DNA from: Leptospiraceae bacterium
GTDB taxonomy: Bacteria; Spirochaetota; Leptospiria; Leptospirales; Leptospiraceae
Assembly (NCBI GenBank): GCA_016708435.1
Contig: JADJFV010000033.1
Span: forward strand, 310,001 to 374,000
Direction of reading: 5' to 3'
Length of the DNA stretch: 64,000 nucleotides
A program made the position numbers and the translations under genes. Below the pieces are notes generated by a model. It was given only the letters and a program-made list of their open reading frames with translations. It made no database searches and was not told the DNA's origin. Shown one piece after another: positions 32,991 through 42,477 of the stretch; position 1 is the first letter of the stretch, and every line of letters starts with the position of its first letter.

Positions 32991-35597
32991 TTATGGACAG
33001 CTCACTGTGGGATCTAAGGGAATATTATATTTTGAGGATAGATAGCATTCTACGACAGTGCGGTTTACACTCGTAAATGCTCCATCAAAATAAATGACTT
33101 CTGCTATTTGTCCATTAAAGGCTGTGGCTGCCCCCTGCGCCCTTCTTTGTCCAACGGTGATGTCGTAGTCTGCAGAAGAAAATGCCGTGGCAGGAGTTGC
33201 CACGGAGGCGACTGTTTTCCCGTTCAAATAGAGATTAGCAGTATTACTGATTTGGTAAGTGAAACTATCTATATACGAATTGCCTGATACTAGAGGATCG
33301 CTCGAACCCGGCACAGATATAATGTTACAAAGTCCTGCCTCTGCAATATGATGAACCGGTCCTGGCATCCAAACAATCATTTGTTCTTTTTCATAAGAGT
33401 TGCACCCAGAAGCAATGGATATGATTCCATGCGAAGAACTTACTACGAGTGTTGGATTAAAAACACTAAAAATTGCATAATTTGATCCTGTCAGACCAGA
33501 GCTACCTGCTCTTATTAAATGCTGATTGGACACACTGGAAAAACTGACAGAAGGTTTTGCATTCAAACCAGAAGCAGCAAAAATGGGGGGATTCACCGCG
33601 GTCACATGGTTTAGATTTCCGCTATTATCATTCCAAGAAGCAACATTGTTTCCGTTCGCTAGATTGCTTAGGCTATCTGCTTGAAAGTGAATCTTTAAAC
33701 TGCTTGTTGCAGGCGTTGTTGTCCAAGTTGAAACCTGCATCGGATGATAACCGGATAAAGCCAATATCTCTGCATTTGTCAAAGCAGCATTATAAATCCG
33801 AACGTCATCAATATCACCTGTGAAATATCCTGTAACTGCATCCGATCCGATATAAGTGGCAGTGGTAGGAGTGACTGGAGTTGTTGCTGCCAGTGTCGCA
33901 ATAGAAACTCCATTTAATCTTAAATCCCAGTTGGTTCCAGTTGCAATGAGTGCTATATGGCTCCAAACATTCAGAGGTGGGGCAACGGTTGATGGTATAT
34001 AGGCGGCTCCTCCCAATATTCCTTTTAGAACATTGCCCGCCCCTGCATCTATCAGAATCCCGTAACCATCGGATCCCGTTCCATTGACTACTATATAATT
34101 TAAGCCTGCATTGAATGCAGTTGGTCGAAACCAAGCAGAAAGAGTTACATTTCCCGCAACCGATGTAGTTACTGGAGTTGTTGTGAAAAATTTAGTTGCC
34201 CCATTGAATGTATAGGCGCTGTTTGTTGTTCCACTTCTATCCTTTGTTAAGCCAGGTGCTCCAGAGGATGTCAAGCTGTTGTTGTTTCCACTTGCGTCTG
34301 CTGGATTCCCGTTGAAATCGTATCTTGCTAAAAGGTTTGTTGGCACTTGCACTGCAATCTGACGAATTTGAGCTGCTGTTAATGCATAATTATAAATACG
34401 AACGTCGTCGATTTTGCCTGTGAATTTATTGCTGAAATTGACATTTGCCCCAACGTTTAAGACAGCTAATGTGGTATTTACAGTCGGAAGAGTTCCAGTT
34501 CCAATTTGTTTTCCATCTACATAAATACTCGCAGTCGTTCCGCTAAGCGTTCCACAGATATGCTGCCAAGTATTGATTTTTGGAGTGTAAGTAGCATAGC
34601 CTGTTGTGCCCCAACTCCAAAAAGAAACATCCGTTGACGGATAAGTGGCGTTAAGTGTTAGCCCCATTGCATTGTCAGTGCTTGCTGTGCCCTGTGAGAG
34701 TATAACACTGTTATTCGGGGTGGCGGTTGGATTTACCCAGGCACAATAAGTTCTAGCAGAAGAGGAAGTTGGCAATCCAGCAGGATTCGCAATCGTTAAA
34801 TACTGGCTCGAACCATCAAATTTATAGCTACCATTTGCATCTCCATCTTTTCCATTTGCTAAAGTTGGTGCTCCGACAGCAGCCAAAGTCAATCCAGAGC
34901 CGCCAGCCTCAACGAGAGAGCCAGCTGCAAAGCTAAATTGGAAAAATCCCGAGTTAATAGCAATGCTTATAGTCGCGCTCGTTGAGCCAAATGAATTCGA
35001 TGCAGTAATCGTATAAGTAGTCGTCGATTGTATGGTAGTTGGAGTTCCGCTCAGAACACAAGAACTGCTGAGAATAAGTCCTGCTGGAAGGGAAGGGCTT
35101 GAACTGCAAGAGCTAGGAGTGCCAGTTATCATTGGTGTCTCGTTTGTGATCGCAATATTCTGACTGAAAGTAAAAGGACTGCCCGCATAAACAAGATTAG
35201 CCGGTGCAGTTGCACTCACGGTGATACTGATAGTTGTCGAGACACTAGTCGATGCATTGGAAGCAGTAATTGTATAAATAGTAGTCGCTTGCATTGTCGT
35301 CGGAGTGCCACTGATTGCACAAGTTGTGTTATCAATGGAAAGTCCGGTTGGCAAGGCTGGGTTTGCCAAGCAGGATGTTATGCTTCCTGAAATCGTTGGA
35401 GTAATCGTATTGATTTGAATGCTTTGCGTAAATGTGTAGGGAGAACCTGCATAGCTAATCGCAATTGGTGAAGACGAAGACGAGCTATTGCTACTATTTT
35501 TGAGTTTAAAAAGGAACAGAAATTCTAAGCCATTTCTTTCTAATGTAGGCAAACATGAGGAAAAAATAAAACATAAGATGATTGACTTTAGTCTCAA
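32991..35597 (-). CDS. Surface lipoprotein with putative-Ig and LamG domains
   Basis: 868 residues. Signal with lipobox FSSC (Cys15). A Ser-rich linker is followed by two putative-Ig (He_PIG) repeats (about 48-215; pattern SCxxxPxLPxGLxxxxxxCxxSGTPTTxQxTTxYTITASN), two LamG/concanavalin-like domains (about 235-415 and 425-620; FDGSSQYLTI..YVDGKQIGTG..DDVRIYNYALTAAQI and FNGATKFFTT..DDVRIYNAALTNAEI) and a third jelly-roll-like domain (about 630-868). These domains bind carbohydrate or matrix ligands, so an adhesin-like outer-membrane surface role is likely. The start is TTG at 35597, with AGGG 7 nt upstream. It is less AT-biased than its neighbours. Confidence 0.8.
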   Translation of the reverse strand: MRLKSIILCFIFSSCLPTLERNGLEFLFLFKLKNSSNSSSSSSPIAISYAGSPYTFTQSIQINTITPTISGSITSCLANPALPTGLSIDNTTCAISGTPTTMQATTIYTITASNASTSVSTTISITVSATAPANLVYAGSPFTFSQNIAITNETPMITGTPSSCSSSPSLPAGLILSSSCVLSGTPTTIQSTTTYTITASNSFGSTSATISIAINSGFFQFSFAAGSLVEAGGSGLTLAAVGAPTLANGKDGDANGSYKFDGSSQYLTIANPAGLPTSSSARTYCAWVNPTATPNNSVILSQGTASTDNAMGLTLNATYPSTDVSFWSWGTTGYATYTPKINTWQHICGTLSGTTASIYVDGKQIGTGTLPTVNTTLAVLNVGANVNFSNKFTGKIDDVRIYNYALTAAQIRQIAVQVPTNLLARYDFNGNPADASGNNNSLTSSGAPGLTKDRSGTTNSAYTFNGATKFFTTTPVTTSVAGNVTLSAWFRPTAFNAGLNYIVVNGTGSDGYGILIDAGAGNVLKGILGGAAYIPSTVAPPLNVWSHIALIATGTNWDLRLNGVSIATLAATTPVTPTTATYIGSDAVTGYFTGDIDDVRIYNAALTNAEILALSGYHPMQVSTWTTTPATSSLKIHFQADSLSNLANGNNVASWNDNSGNLNHVTAVNPPIFAASGLNAKPSVSFSSVSNQHLIRAGSSGLTGSNYAIFSVFNPTLVVSSSHGIISIASGCNSYEKEQMIVWMPGPVHHIAEAGLCNIISVPGSSDPLVSGNSYIDSFTYQISNTANLYLNGKTVASVATPATAFSSADYDITVGQRRAQGAATAFNGQIAEVIYFDGAFTSVNRTVVECYLSSKYNIPLDPTVSCP

Positions 35598-35800
35598 GTG
35601 AAAACCCTCAACAGAACGCCATACATTGAACGCGATGATTCCAAATATGTAAAGCCAAATTACCCGCTTCTTCTGAAAATCTGTATTAAGATTGACTGTC
35701 TTACTTCATTTCTAATTGTTACACAAGGCAAAGAGGGGTGGTTCTCCATTCTCCTCTCCATTCTCCTTGCTTAAATTGGTATTTTGTTAAGGGGATATTT

Positions 35801-38376
35801 ATGAAATTTCTAAAGAGAAATAGTCATTATTGGGTCGGAAGGACGTTGTCCATGCTGATTATCTTTCTAATCGGAATTCTGGCAGTTACCGGGTGCGGCA
35901 AGCAGAAAAAAGATCAATCAACAATGGCTTCGGCTATCGCCATCTTCGCGGCAGGAAGTTCCAATCCAGTAGCTAATGCGAGCACGGGAACAGGAACGGG
36001 CACTGGAACATCTGCAGCTGATACAGCAATCGCTACAGACAAAGCGGCTCTGGTGATTACCTATGCGGGAAGCGATAGTTCCTCCAATGTGACTCAGAAT
36101 TTTACTGTCTCAATAGCGGGTGCCAGTGGTACTACAATTAGCTGGAGCAGCAATAATGGAGCCGTAGCTATTGCCGGAACTGTTGGAACAGTTACAAGAT
36201 CTGTTGGTATTAATCATGCTACCGTGACATTGACAGCTACGATTTCTAAAAGCGGAGGAACTAGTGATACAAAGGTTTTTACCCTAACGGTAAAAAGAAA
36301 TATCACAGGTACTACTGCTCTGCGGGTTTACGGACAGGATGGAAGCTTTACCACCGTGAAGACATTGAGTGCTTATACATTAAATACTCCTTCTAAAGTA
36401 GTAAAAGATAGTGCTGGTGGTACATATATTGTTGATTTTAATAATAATCGGGTGTTGTATTTTTCTGGGACGAGTATGGTAGCCACACGTGTCTACGGAC
36501 AGGGTGGTAGTTTTATTACTAATACCGCAAATAAAGGTGGATTGAGTGCGGATAGTTTAAATAGACCGACAAGTGTGGCAGTAGATGCAGGTGGAGTGTA
36601 TATCGTTGATAACCTGAACCACCGTGTTCTGTATTATTCGGGGACGAATACTACCGCAACTCGTGTGTATGGGCAAGCTGGTAGCTTTATTGTGGGTACT
36701 GCGAATAATGGCGGGATAACCGCGAATAGCCTAAATGCTCCAATAGGTATAATGGTGGATACGGGTGGAGTATTTATTGCGGATTCTTCGAATCATCGGG
36801 TGCTTTATTACTCTGGAATTAGCACCACCGCTACACGTGTATATGGACAGGGTGGTATTTTTACAATTGCTACTGCTGCCACAACTGCTAACGGTTTACG
36901 TAATCCACCTTATGTGACAGCCGATGCCAGTGGAGTATATATCGTTGATGCAGTGAATCATCGGGTGCTTTATTACTCTGGAATTAGCACCACTGCTTCA
37001 CGTGTATATGGACAGGGCGGCGTTTTTACAACAGGTACTGCTAACAATCCAGCGTTAAACGCGGATAGCTTAAACGGTCCGTATGATGTCGCATTGGATG
37101 CGAGTGGCGTGTATATATCAGATACCTCTAATAATCGTGTGCTTTTTTATTCTGGGACTAGTACTACAGCAACGCGAGTTTACGGTCAGAGTGGTAGTTT
37201 TACAACAAACACTGCTAATACTGGTGGATTAGGTGCGAGTAGTCTTAGTGCGCCTTATGGAGTCTTCTTGGATGTCAGTGGAGTTTACGTCGCTGATTAT
37301 TCTAATCATAGGGTGCTTTATTATTCGGGAACTAGCACAACAGCCACGTCGGTTTATGGGCAAGGTAGTTTTACAATTGCCACTGCTAACAACCTGATCA
37401 GCGATGGTGGAGATTCTTTTAAGTTAGCAAAGTCTTTAGCGGTAGATGCAAGTGGTATGTATGTTGCTGACTATTCAAATCATCGTGTTTTATTTTTTCC
37501 TACGAATAGCACTACAGCCACTCGTGTCTATGGTCAGGGCGGTAGCTTCACAACAAATATTGTCAATAAGGGTGGAGTCAGTGCGGATAGCTTAAATTCA
37601 CCAAATGGTATCGCGCTAAATGGCAGTGGTGTTTACATCGCTGATTCCCTTAACCACAGGGTGCTCTATTATTCCGGTAATAGCACGACTGCTACTAGAG
37701 TTTATGGGCAGGGTGGTAGTTTTATTACAAATGCTCTCAATAATGGTGGCACTGTAGCCACAGATAGTCTTAACACACCGTATGGACTTGCATTGGATGC
37801 AAATGGTCTATATGTGTCTGATCAAGGTAATCACCGCATATTGTATTTTAATGGGATTGATACGACCGCTACAAGAGTCTACGGGCAAGCGGGGAGTTTT
37901 ACGACTGGCACTGCTAACAATCCTGGATTAAGTGCGGATAGTCTAAATGCCCCTGTCATTTAGCTTTAGATTCAGGTGGAATATATGTTGCGGATGCGTT
38001 TAATAGCCGAGTGCTTTATTATTCAGGGACTAATACGACCGCGACAAGAGTATATGGACAAGCGGGTAGTTTTTCTACTGGAACCGCCAATAATCCTTCC
38101 TTAAGCGCAAACAGTTTAAACCAACCGTATGGGGTTGCCGTCGGTATCGGCGGAATATACATCGCAGATTATTCAAATCATCGAGTATTATTTTATCCCG
38201 ATATCAGCACTACGCCAACACGAGTCTATGGGCAGGGTGGTAGTTTTACCACAAATACTCTTAATAATGGTGGGATAAGTGCGAATAGTCTGAATGTTCC
38301 AGCTGCCGTAACAGTTGATACAGATGGCTCACTGTATATTGCAGATCGTTTGAACAATCGAGTTTTGTGGTATTGA
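35801..38376 (+). pseudogene. Frameshifted beta-propeller (NHL-like repeat) lipoprotein
   Basis: Begins at ATG 35801 (AAGGGG 6 nt upstream; an upstream in-frame ATG at 35738 is less likely). Signal with lipobox AVTGC, a Gly/Thr linker, one Ig-like domain (about 45-165) and then repeats of about 55 residues with the pattern RVYGQxGSFTT..SLNxPxGVxxDxxGVYIADxxNHRVLYYSG. Ten RVYGQ-type units precede a stop at 37961-37963. The same protein pattern resumes at 37960 in the next frame (LALDSGGIYVADAFNSRVLYY) for two more units up to 38376, so a single-base deletion lies near 37952-37959 (5 nt where 6 are expected between CCT and TTA). The upstream ten units may still make a folded product. Assembly error is possible. 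Confidence 0.8.
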
Positions 38377-38501
38377 GTTGGCAGAATGGAATAGAATTAT
38401 GGGAGATGTTGGAAGCAAATTACTATAAAGATAAAGAAAATATATTTTTTAAAGCATACAGTATATCAGCATGCTATCAATGTATGCAAAAATAGGAAAA
38501 A

Positions 38502-38843
38502 ATGTTACATATGAATGAATCTAAAACAACAATAGAAGAGCCAAAACGAACTGGATTATTGATCTGGTTGATTGTCTCACAATTTTTTGCAATTTGCTCG
38601 CTCGCGTTCTGGGCTGTCTCGGCAACAATGTCCTTAATGTCTTTCGATGCTGGCATAACCATAGCCGCATGGGCTGTTGTTATTGTAGTTTGGTCTTATC
38701 CACTTTTCCCAATTGGGATGAGTATTGCTTCGTGGATTGCCTATAAGCGCCGTAAAAACCGATTGGCGGCAATTCTCTCTGGTATGCCGTTAGTGCCACC
38801 TGTTGTGTTTTTCATTTTATCAATGTTTATCTTTTCTTCTTAG
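38502..38843 (+). CDS. Small membrane protein, unknown function
   Basis: 113 residues with three predicted membrane helices (about 18-45, 50-78 and 90-112) separated by a basic loop (YKRRKNR). The N-terminus is charged and cytoplasmic. ATG 38502 is preceded by AGGAAAAA; Met4 (38511) is an alternative. No family recognised. The gene stands alone between the beta-propeller gene and a repeat region. Confidence 0.6.
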   Translation: MLHMNESKTTIEEPKRTGLLIWLIVSQFFAICSLAFWAVSATMSLMSFDAGITIAAWAVVIVVWSYPLFPIGMSIASWIAYKRRKNRLAAILSGMPLVPPVVFFILSMFIFSS

Positions 38844-38854
38844 CCACTTGTCGG

Positions 38855-38942
38855 TAATGCGTAATTGGGAATGAGGAATGAGGAATGAAATTCGAGATAC
38901 AATGCTAAAACTACAATGGAAAACATTACTCATTACGCATTA
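38855..38942. repeat. MITE-like element with inverted ends
   Basis: TAATGCGTAAT (38855-38865) and ATTACGCATTA (38932-38942) are perfect inverted ends of an ~88-nt stretch; inside is the short direct repeat GGAATGA (three copies around 38868-38887). No coding capacity. It resembles small non-autonomous palindromic elements of AT-rich genomes. Confidence 0.5.
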
Positions 38943-39001
38943 TTAATTGCCCATTAAAAGAAAAGTCTCTAAAATTCTCGACGATTACGCTATCTGAGGA
39001 A

Positions 39002-39320
39002 GAAAATTCACGATCAATCAGGAAAAGTTTAACATCTAGTAAGGAAAATGCTATCCAAAGTGGGGAAGATACTCTTCCTAATAAGGAAAATGCCATTCAT
39101 AGATAGGAAACTTTCATCTTTAATGGGGAAAATCCTATCTATGAATGAGAAAATTGTATCCATTGAAGGGAAACTGCTCTCATTGATTAGGAAAATACTA
39201 TCCATTAAAGGGAAATTATCATCCTTAATAGGTAAAATCCTATTCATCGAGGAGAAAACACAATCCTTTAGAAGAAATATTCTATCTATACCAAGGAAAA
39301 CCCTATTTTTTTTAAGAGAA
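39002..39320. repeat. Minisatellite of 21-nt degenerate tandem units
   Basis: About 14-15 consecutive units, nearly all exactly 21 nt, with the approximate consensus GAAAATnCTATCCATnnAA plus GG or AG. Units diverge at about a third of positions. Because 21 is a multiple of three, both strands keep open frames made of heptads (for example GKILSIx on the plus strand), but no credible ribosome binding site serves them; the AAGGA before ATG 39048 is only 2-3 nt away. Together with the element at 38855 it fills the 560-nt gap between genes. Probably non-coding. Confidence 0.75.
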
Positions 39321-39404
39321 TCGATATAATTTCTAAAAAAATTCGTCTTAATAACAGAAAATGGTTATCTGTAGTCTAAGATAGAGTAGTAATAGGGAGG
39401 ATAC

Positions 39405-40130
39405 ATGACACTAAAATCGGGAAATAATACAAATGAGGCAGAAATACCCGCCAAGACAGAAGAAACATCTACAAAGCATTCGCATTCCAAGGCTTATCGA
39501 AAGCAAAATATCGCTCAAAGACTAGCAATTGTTAAAAGAGCCTTAGACAATAGCAAAAACAATCCAGAAATCTCCGCTCAATTGGCGGTCTTTGGTTATA
39601 ACTCTGAGAGAATTCTTTTCTTTGAAAATCTTTACAACGAAGCCGTGGAGGCAAATAGCTATCAGCAAAAGGAATTTGGAGAAAAGTTCGAGGCTCATGC
39701 TGAATTTGAAAGGCTTTTTGCTATCGCTAAGAGAGATTATTTCGGAGCACTGAGTGTCGCGAGAGTCGCCTTCAAAAAACAACCCGAAAAGCTTACCAAA
39801 CTTGGAGCAGATCAAGTAAAAAAGCAAACCATCAGTGGATTAAACGACCAAATGCAAACTTTTTATGACAATGCTCTGAATGATGAAAGCATACTCGAAG
39901 CCATGTCCGTCTTTAGTTATGATCAGAAAAAATTGACCGGTTTCAAAGGGAATTTTTTAAGTTCACTATCTGCCTACAGTAATTTTTATCGAGAGAATGC
40001 AGAATCAGTCATCGCCACAAAAGCCAGAGATAAAAAAATTGAAGCCCTAGATGATTTCTATTCCGATTTCTTCACCATCGCAAAACTCGCCTTCGCAAAT
40101 AACCCGCAGTTACTAAAAGAGGTAGTCTAA
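39405..40130 (+). CDS. Helical cytoplasmic protein, unknown function
   Basis: 241 residues, almost entirely alpha-helical, no signal peptide. The N-terminus is Lys/Thr/Glu-rich and disordered (1-35). Two related halves are suggested: EFERLFAIAKRDYFGALSVARVAFKKQPE (about 105-130) and FYSDFFTIAKLAFANNPQ near the C-terminus, each of the form F-x-x-x-F-x-I-A-K-x-A-F. An excellent ribosome site (GGGAGG) precedes ATG. The family is not recognised. A fragment nearly identical to its 3' end (40/42 nt over 40041-40082) recurs at 45376-45417, so gene copies of this family have existed nearby. Confidence 0.7.
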   Translation: MTLKSGNNTNEAEIPAKTEETSTKHSHSKAYRKQNIAQRLAIVKRALDNSKNNPEISAQLAVFGYNSERILFFENLYNEAVEANSYQQKEFGEKFEAHAEFERLFAIAKRDYFGALSVARVAFKKQPEKLTKLGADQVKKQTISGLNDQMQTFYDNALNDESILEAMSVFSYDQKKLTGFKGNFLSSLSAYSNFYRENAESVIATKARDKKIEALDDFYSDFFTIAKLAFANNPQLLKEVV

Positions 40131-40210
40131 GCGCAACGACTTCTGGGGTTACAATCAGCAACAGTGAGACTGTGCAATCTTGTTTTTTGAGAAGGGAAAA
40201 AAATGAATAA

Positions 40211-40256
40211 AAAAAAACCAAATGTTGAAATTTAAAAATAGCAACATTTGTTTTTT
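40211..40256. terminator. Bidirectional terminator
   Basis: Stem CAAATGTTG (40219-40227) with CAACATTTG (40242-40250), flanked by an A-run on the left (40211-40217) and a T-run on the right (40251-40256), so it can terminate both the plus-strand 241-residue protein gene and the minus-strand exported protein gene that converge here. Confidence 0.8.
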
Positions 40257-40290
40257 AAAATTTTATAAAAAAGAAAAACTATCCGGTATT

Positions 40291-40602
40291 TTATTTTTCT
40301 ACCTTTGTAGCTAATTCTTCGTATGCTTTTGCTAAATCATCTAAAGATTTTGCTTCTTCTAGCATTTCTTTTTGATGATTGATTTGAGTAGTAGCTTTTC
40401 CACCTTTCTTTACACTAGCCATTTCTCTCAGTCTTGCAGCCATTTTCTTTTTGTTATCAGCTTCTTTTAAAAGGTAATTATGAACCGCTTTTTTCTCTTG
40501 AGGGCTCTCTGCTTTTTCTACCATTAGCCTTTCGATATCTTCTACTGCATACGCAGAAAAAGAAAACAGAACTAACAACAGTATTGAAATTATTTTTTTC
40601 AT
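40291..40602 (-). CDS. Small exported coiled-coil protein
   Basis: 103 residues. Signal peptide (MKKIISILLLVLFSFSAYA) followed by a short, highly charged helical mature protein (EDIERLMVEKAESPQEKKAVHNYL, then ADNKKKMAARLREMASVKKG and EMLEEAKSLDDLAKAYEELATKVEK). Likely periplasmic and possibly an oligomer through coiled-coil contact. A Shine-Dalgarno (AGGAGA) precedes ATG. Related small exported proteins are common in proteobacteria and spirochaetes but have no assigned role. Confidence 0.7.
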   Translation of the reverse strand: MKKIISILLLVLFSFSAYAVEDIERLMVEKAESPQEKKAVHNYLLKEADNKKKMAARLREMASVKKGGKATTQINHQKEMLEEAKSLDDLAKAYEELATKVEK

Positions 40603-40846
40603 TTTATCTCCTATGATTTATAAAACTAAAAATTAGACTCAACAACTTCTTTTTAGTTCGCAATATTTGTTTATTAAAAAAAATTTCAGAGAATGTTTTT
40701 GGAAATCATTTTAAATTTTTAGTTGTTAATAACATTCATTTCTAAAAAATAAAAGTTAGACTAACACGTATTATACTTTAATGTTTAACTATTAAGAGGC
40801 TAATGAAGTGTAATCGTTATTCGTATTTTTCAAAGGAGCATTTGTT

Positions 40847-42456
40847 ATGTTTAATTTCAAAATAAATATTATTTTTTTTCTTATGATTTTACTCTCGGTT
40901 TTTTCTGTTTTCTCGCAAGATAAAGAAAATGAATTTAAAAAAGAAAAAACAGAGGGCGAGATTACAGAGACAAAAATAATTCCAATCTCAGATAAATCTA
41001 TGGAATTAAAGTTGGGTTTTTACGGATTCCTAAAGACAGATTATGTTTATGCAAATCATTCTGTTCTAAGTTATGGAAGAGAAAATCTAGTTGCACCTAA
41101 CCAAGCGAAACGACATGTGCAAAGAAATGATAACCAACCAACATCTAGTATTCAACTAGCAGATACAAGATTGGGATTCAAAGCGGAGTATGGTAATTTG
41201 CTCAATGGAATTATTGAAATGGATTTTATTGATTTTGATAAATCTACACCCAATGTAAATGTAAGACCAAGACTACGACAAGCATATATAAACGCTAAAC
41301 TAACTAACAATGTAGAATTATTTACAGGTCAGAAATGGGATATTTTTTCTCCACTGAATCCAGAAACTTATAATATAATAAATAGTTTATTTTATTCTGG
41401 GAATGTCGGTTGGATTCGGGAACAATTCGGAGTAACATACAAATTAAATCCAGAATTACAGTTTTCAACGGCACTGGGAAATTCTTCTGTAAACACTTCC
41501 GCATCTCCTTCCATTTCTGTTGAAAAAAATAAAAATCCGACTTTAGCCGGACAAATGAAATGGACTCCTAATGAGCAGAATACAATTTTTGTTTCTGGAA
41601 TTTATACTAATAGATCCTATCATGATCCTGCTCTTGATCCTGCCTACTATGATGGAAAACCTTTGGTTTACGATGGCAGCTCTGATTCATTTTTGCTGGC
41701 TTCCGAAATAGGGAAATCAAACCGAATCAGAAGAGACGCGACCGGGTTGTCTGCAGGTTCCGAAATGAAACTTTCTAATAGTAAGTTTAGAGTAAAATGG
41801 GAAATCAATTGGGGAAGAAATCTCTCTGATTTGAATACGTTAGGAATAGGTCAAGCACAGGTAACTACAAACGATAATAGTTTTCTTTCTTCTCCACAAA
41901 GTGTTTTCATTCAGTCAGAAACGGGAGGATTATTGAACGACTCCTATTCTCATAGTTTACGAAAATACAATCAAAACAGAACAGAGGTTAAATCAATTGA
42001 AGAAAGGGGAGTCTGGTTGTCTTTCATTTATAAAATCGATCCGAAATGGGAGGTCGGGGTCTTACTAGGAGTGACAAAGATAAGGAATCAAAAAGATTTG
42101 AGTCCTGCTTTCTCGGATTCTAAAAAAGGAATTCTTCGTGATTTTTCCAAAGCTCAAGGAGATCCAACAAATGGTATTTGGACTGCGAACCATCTGGGAA
42201 GAGTTCGAGAAAACAGCGAGTTTGGATACCACATAACGTATATGTTTGCGGATCGTTTAAAAATTTTTTTCAACATGAATACATACGCACATTCTATCAA
42301 GATCCAGATAGCAGAAAGAATGCATTCGCTCACATAAAAAGCTTTGATATTTCTACAGGAAATATCCAATTACAAGAAGTGAAATTTCCATATCAATATT
42401 CCTCCGCTGTGGCAAATGCACATGTGTTGAGAATAGGAACTATGTTTGCCTTTTAA
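40847..42456 (+). pseudogene. Outer-membrane porin (DcaP-like) frameshifted in a T7 tract
   Basis: Signal peptide (LMILLSVFSVFSQ), a charged linker, then a beta-barrel beginning LGFYGFLKTDYVYANHSVLS and including ADTRLGFKAEYG, RLRQAYINAKLTNNVELFTGQKWDIFSPLNPE-type strands typical of DcaP-like porins. The original frame runs to 42337. At 42264-42270 there is a T7 run; one more T would join ...DRLKIFF to QHEYIRTFYQDPDSRKNAFA in the next frame, which continues to a stop at 42454-42456 and ends RIGTMFAF with the terminal Phe required for barrel insertion. The intact product would be about 536 residues. It may be a phase-variable switch, a true mutation or a homopolymer sequencing error. AAAGGAG precedes ATG. 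Confidence 0.8.
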
Positions 42457-42473
42457 CATAGTTCCTATTTTTT
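42432..42473 (+). terminator. Intrinsic terminator overlapping the porin stop codon
   Basis: A perfect 15-bp stem (AATAGGAACTATGTT at 42432-42446 with AACATAGTTCCTATT at 42455-42469), an 8-nt loop and T-run 42468-42473. The left arm is coding sequence for the last residues of the frameshift-restored porin and the stop codon straddles loop and right arm. This supports 42456 as the natural gene end. It also lies 5 nt from the converging ppc stop. Confidence 0.9.
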
Positions 42474-42477
42474 AAAT

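Noticed and set aside
38500..39320. CRISPR array
   Set aside because: The 21-nt tandem units have no distinct spacers and decay in sequence; no cas genes are present.
39048..39329. 93-codon heptad-repeat protein on the plus strand (and 72 codons on the minus strand)
   Set aside because: Open frames follow from the 21-nt repeat period; both strands are equally open and initiation signals are poor.
42178..42456. Independent 92-codon gene after the porin
   Set aside because: Its second half is the natural continuation of the porin after a T-run frameshift; the first half is out-of-frame shadow sequence.
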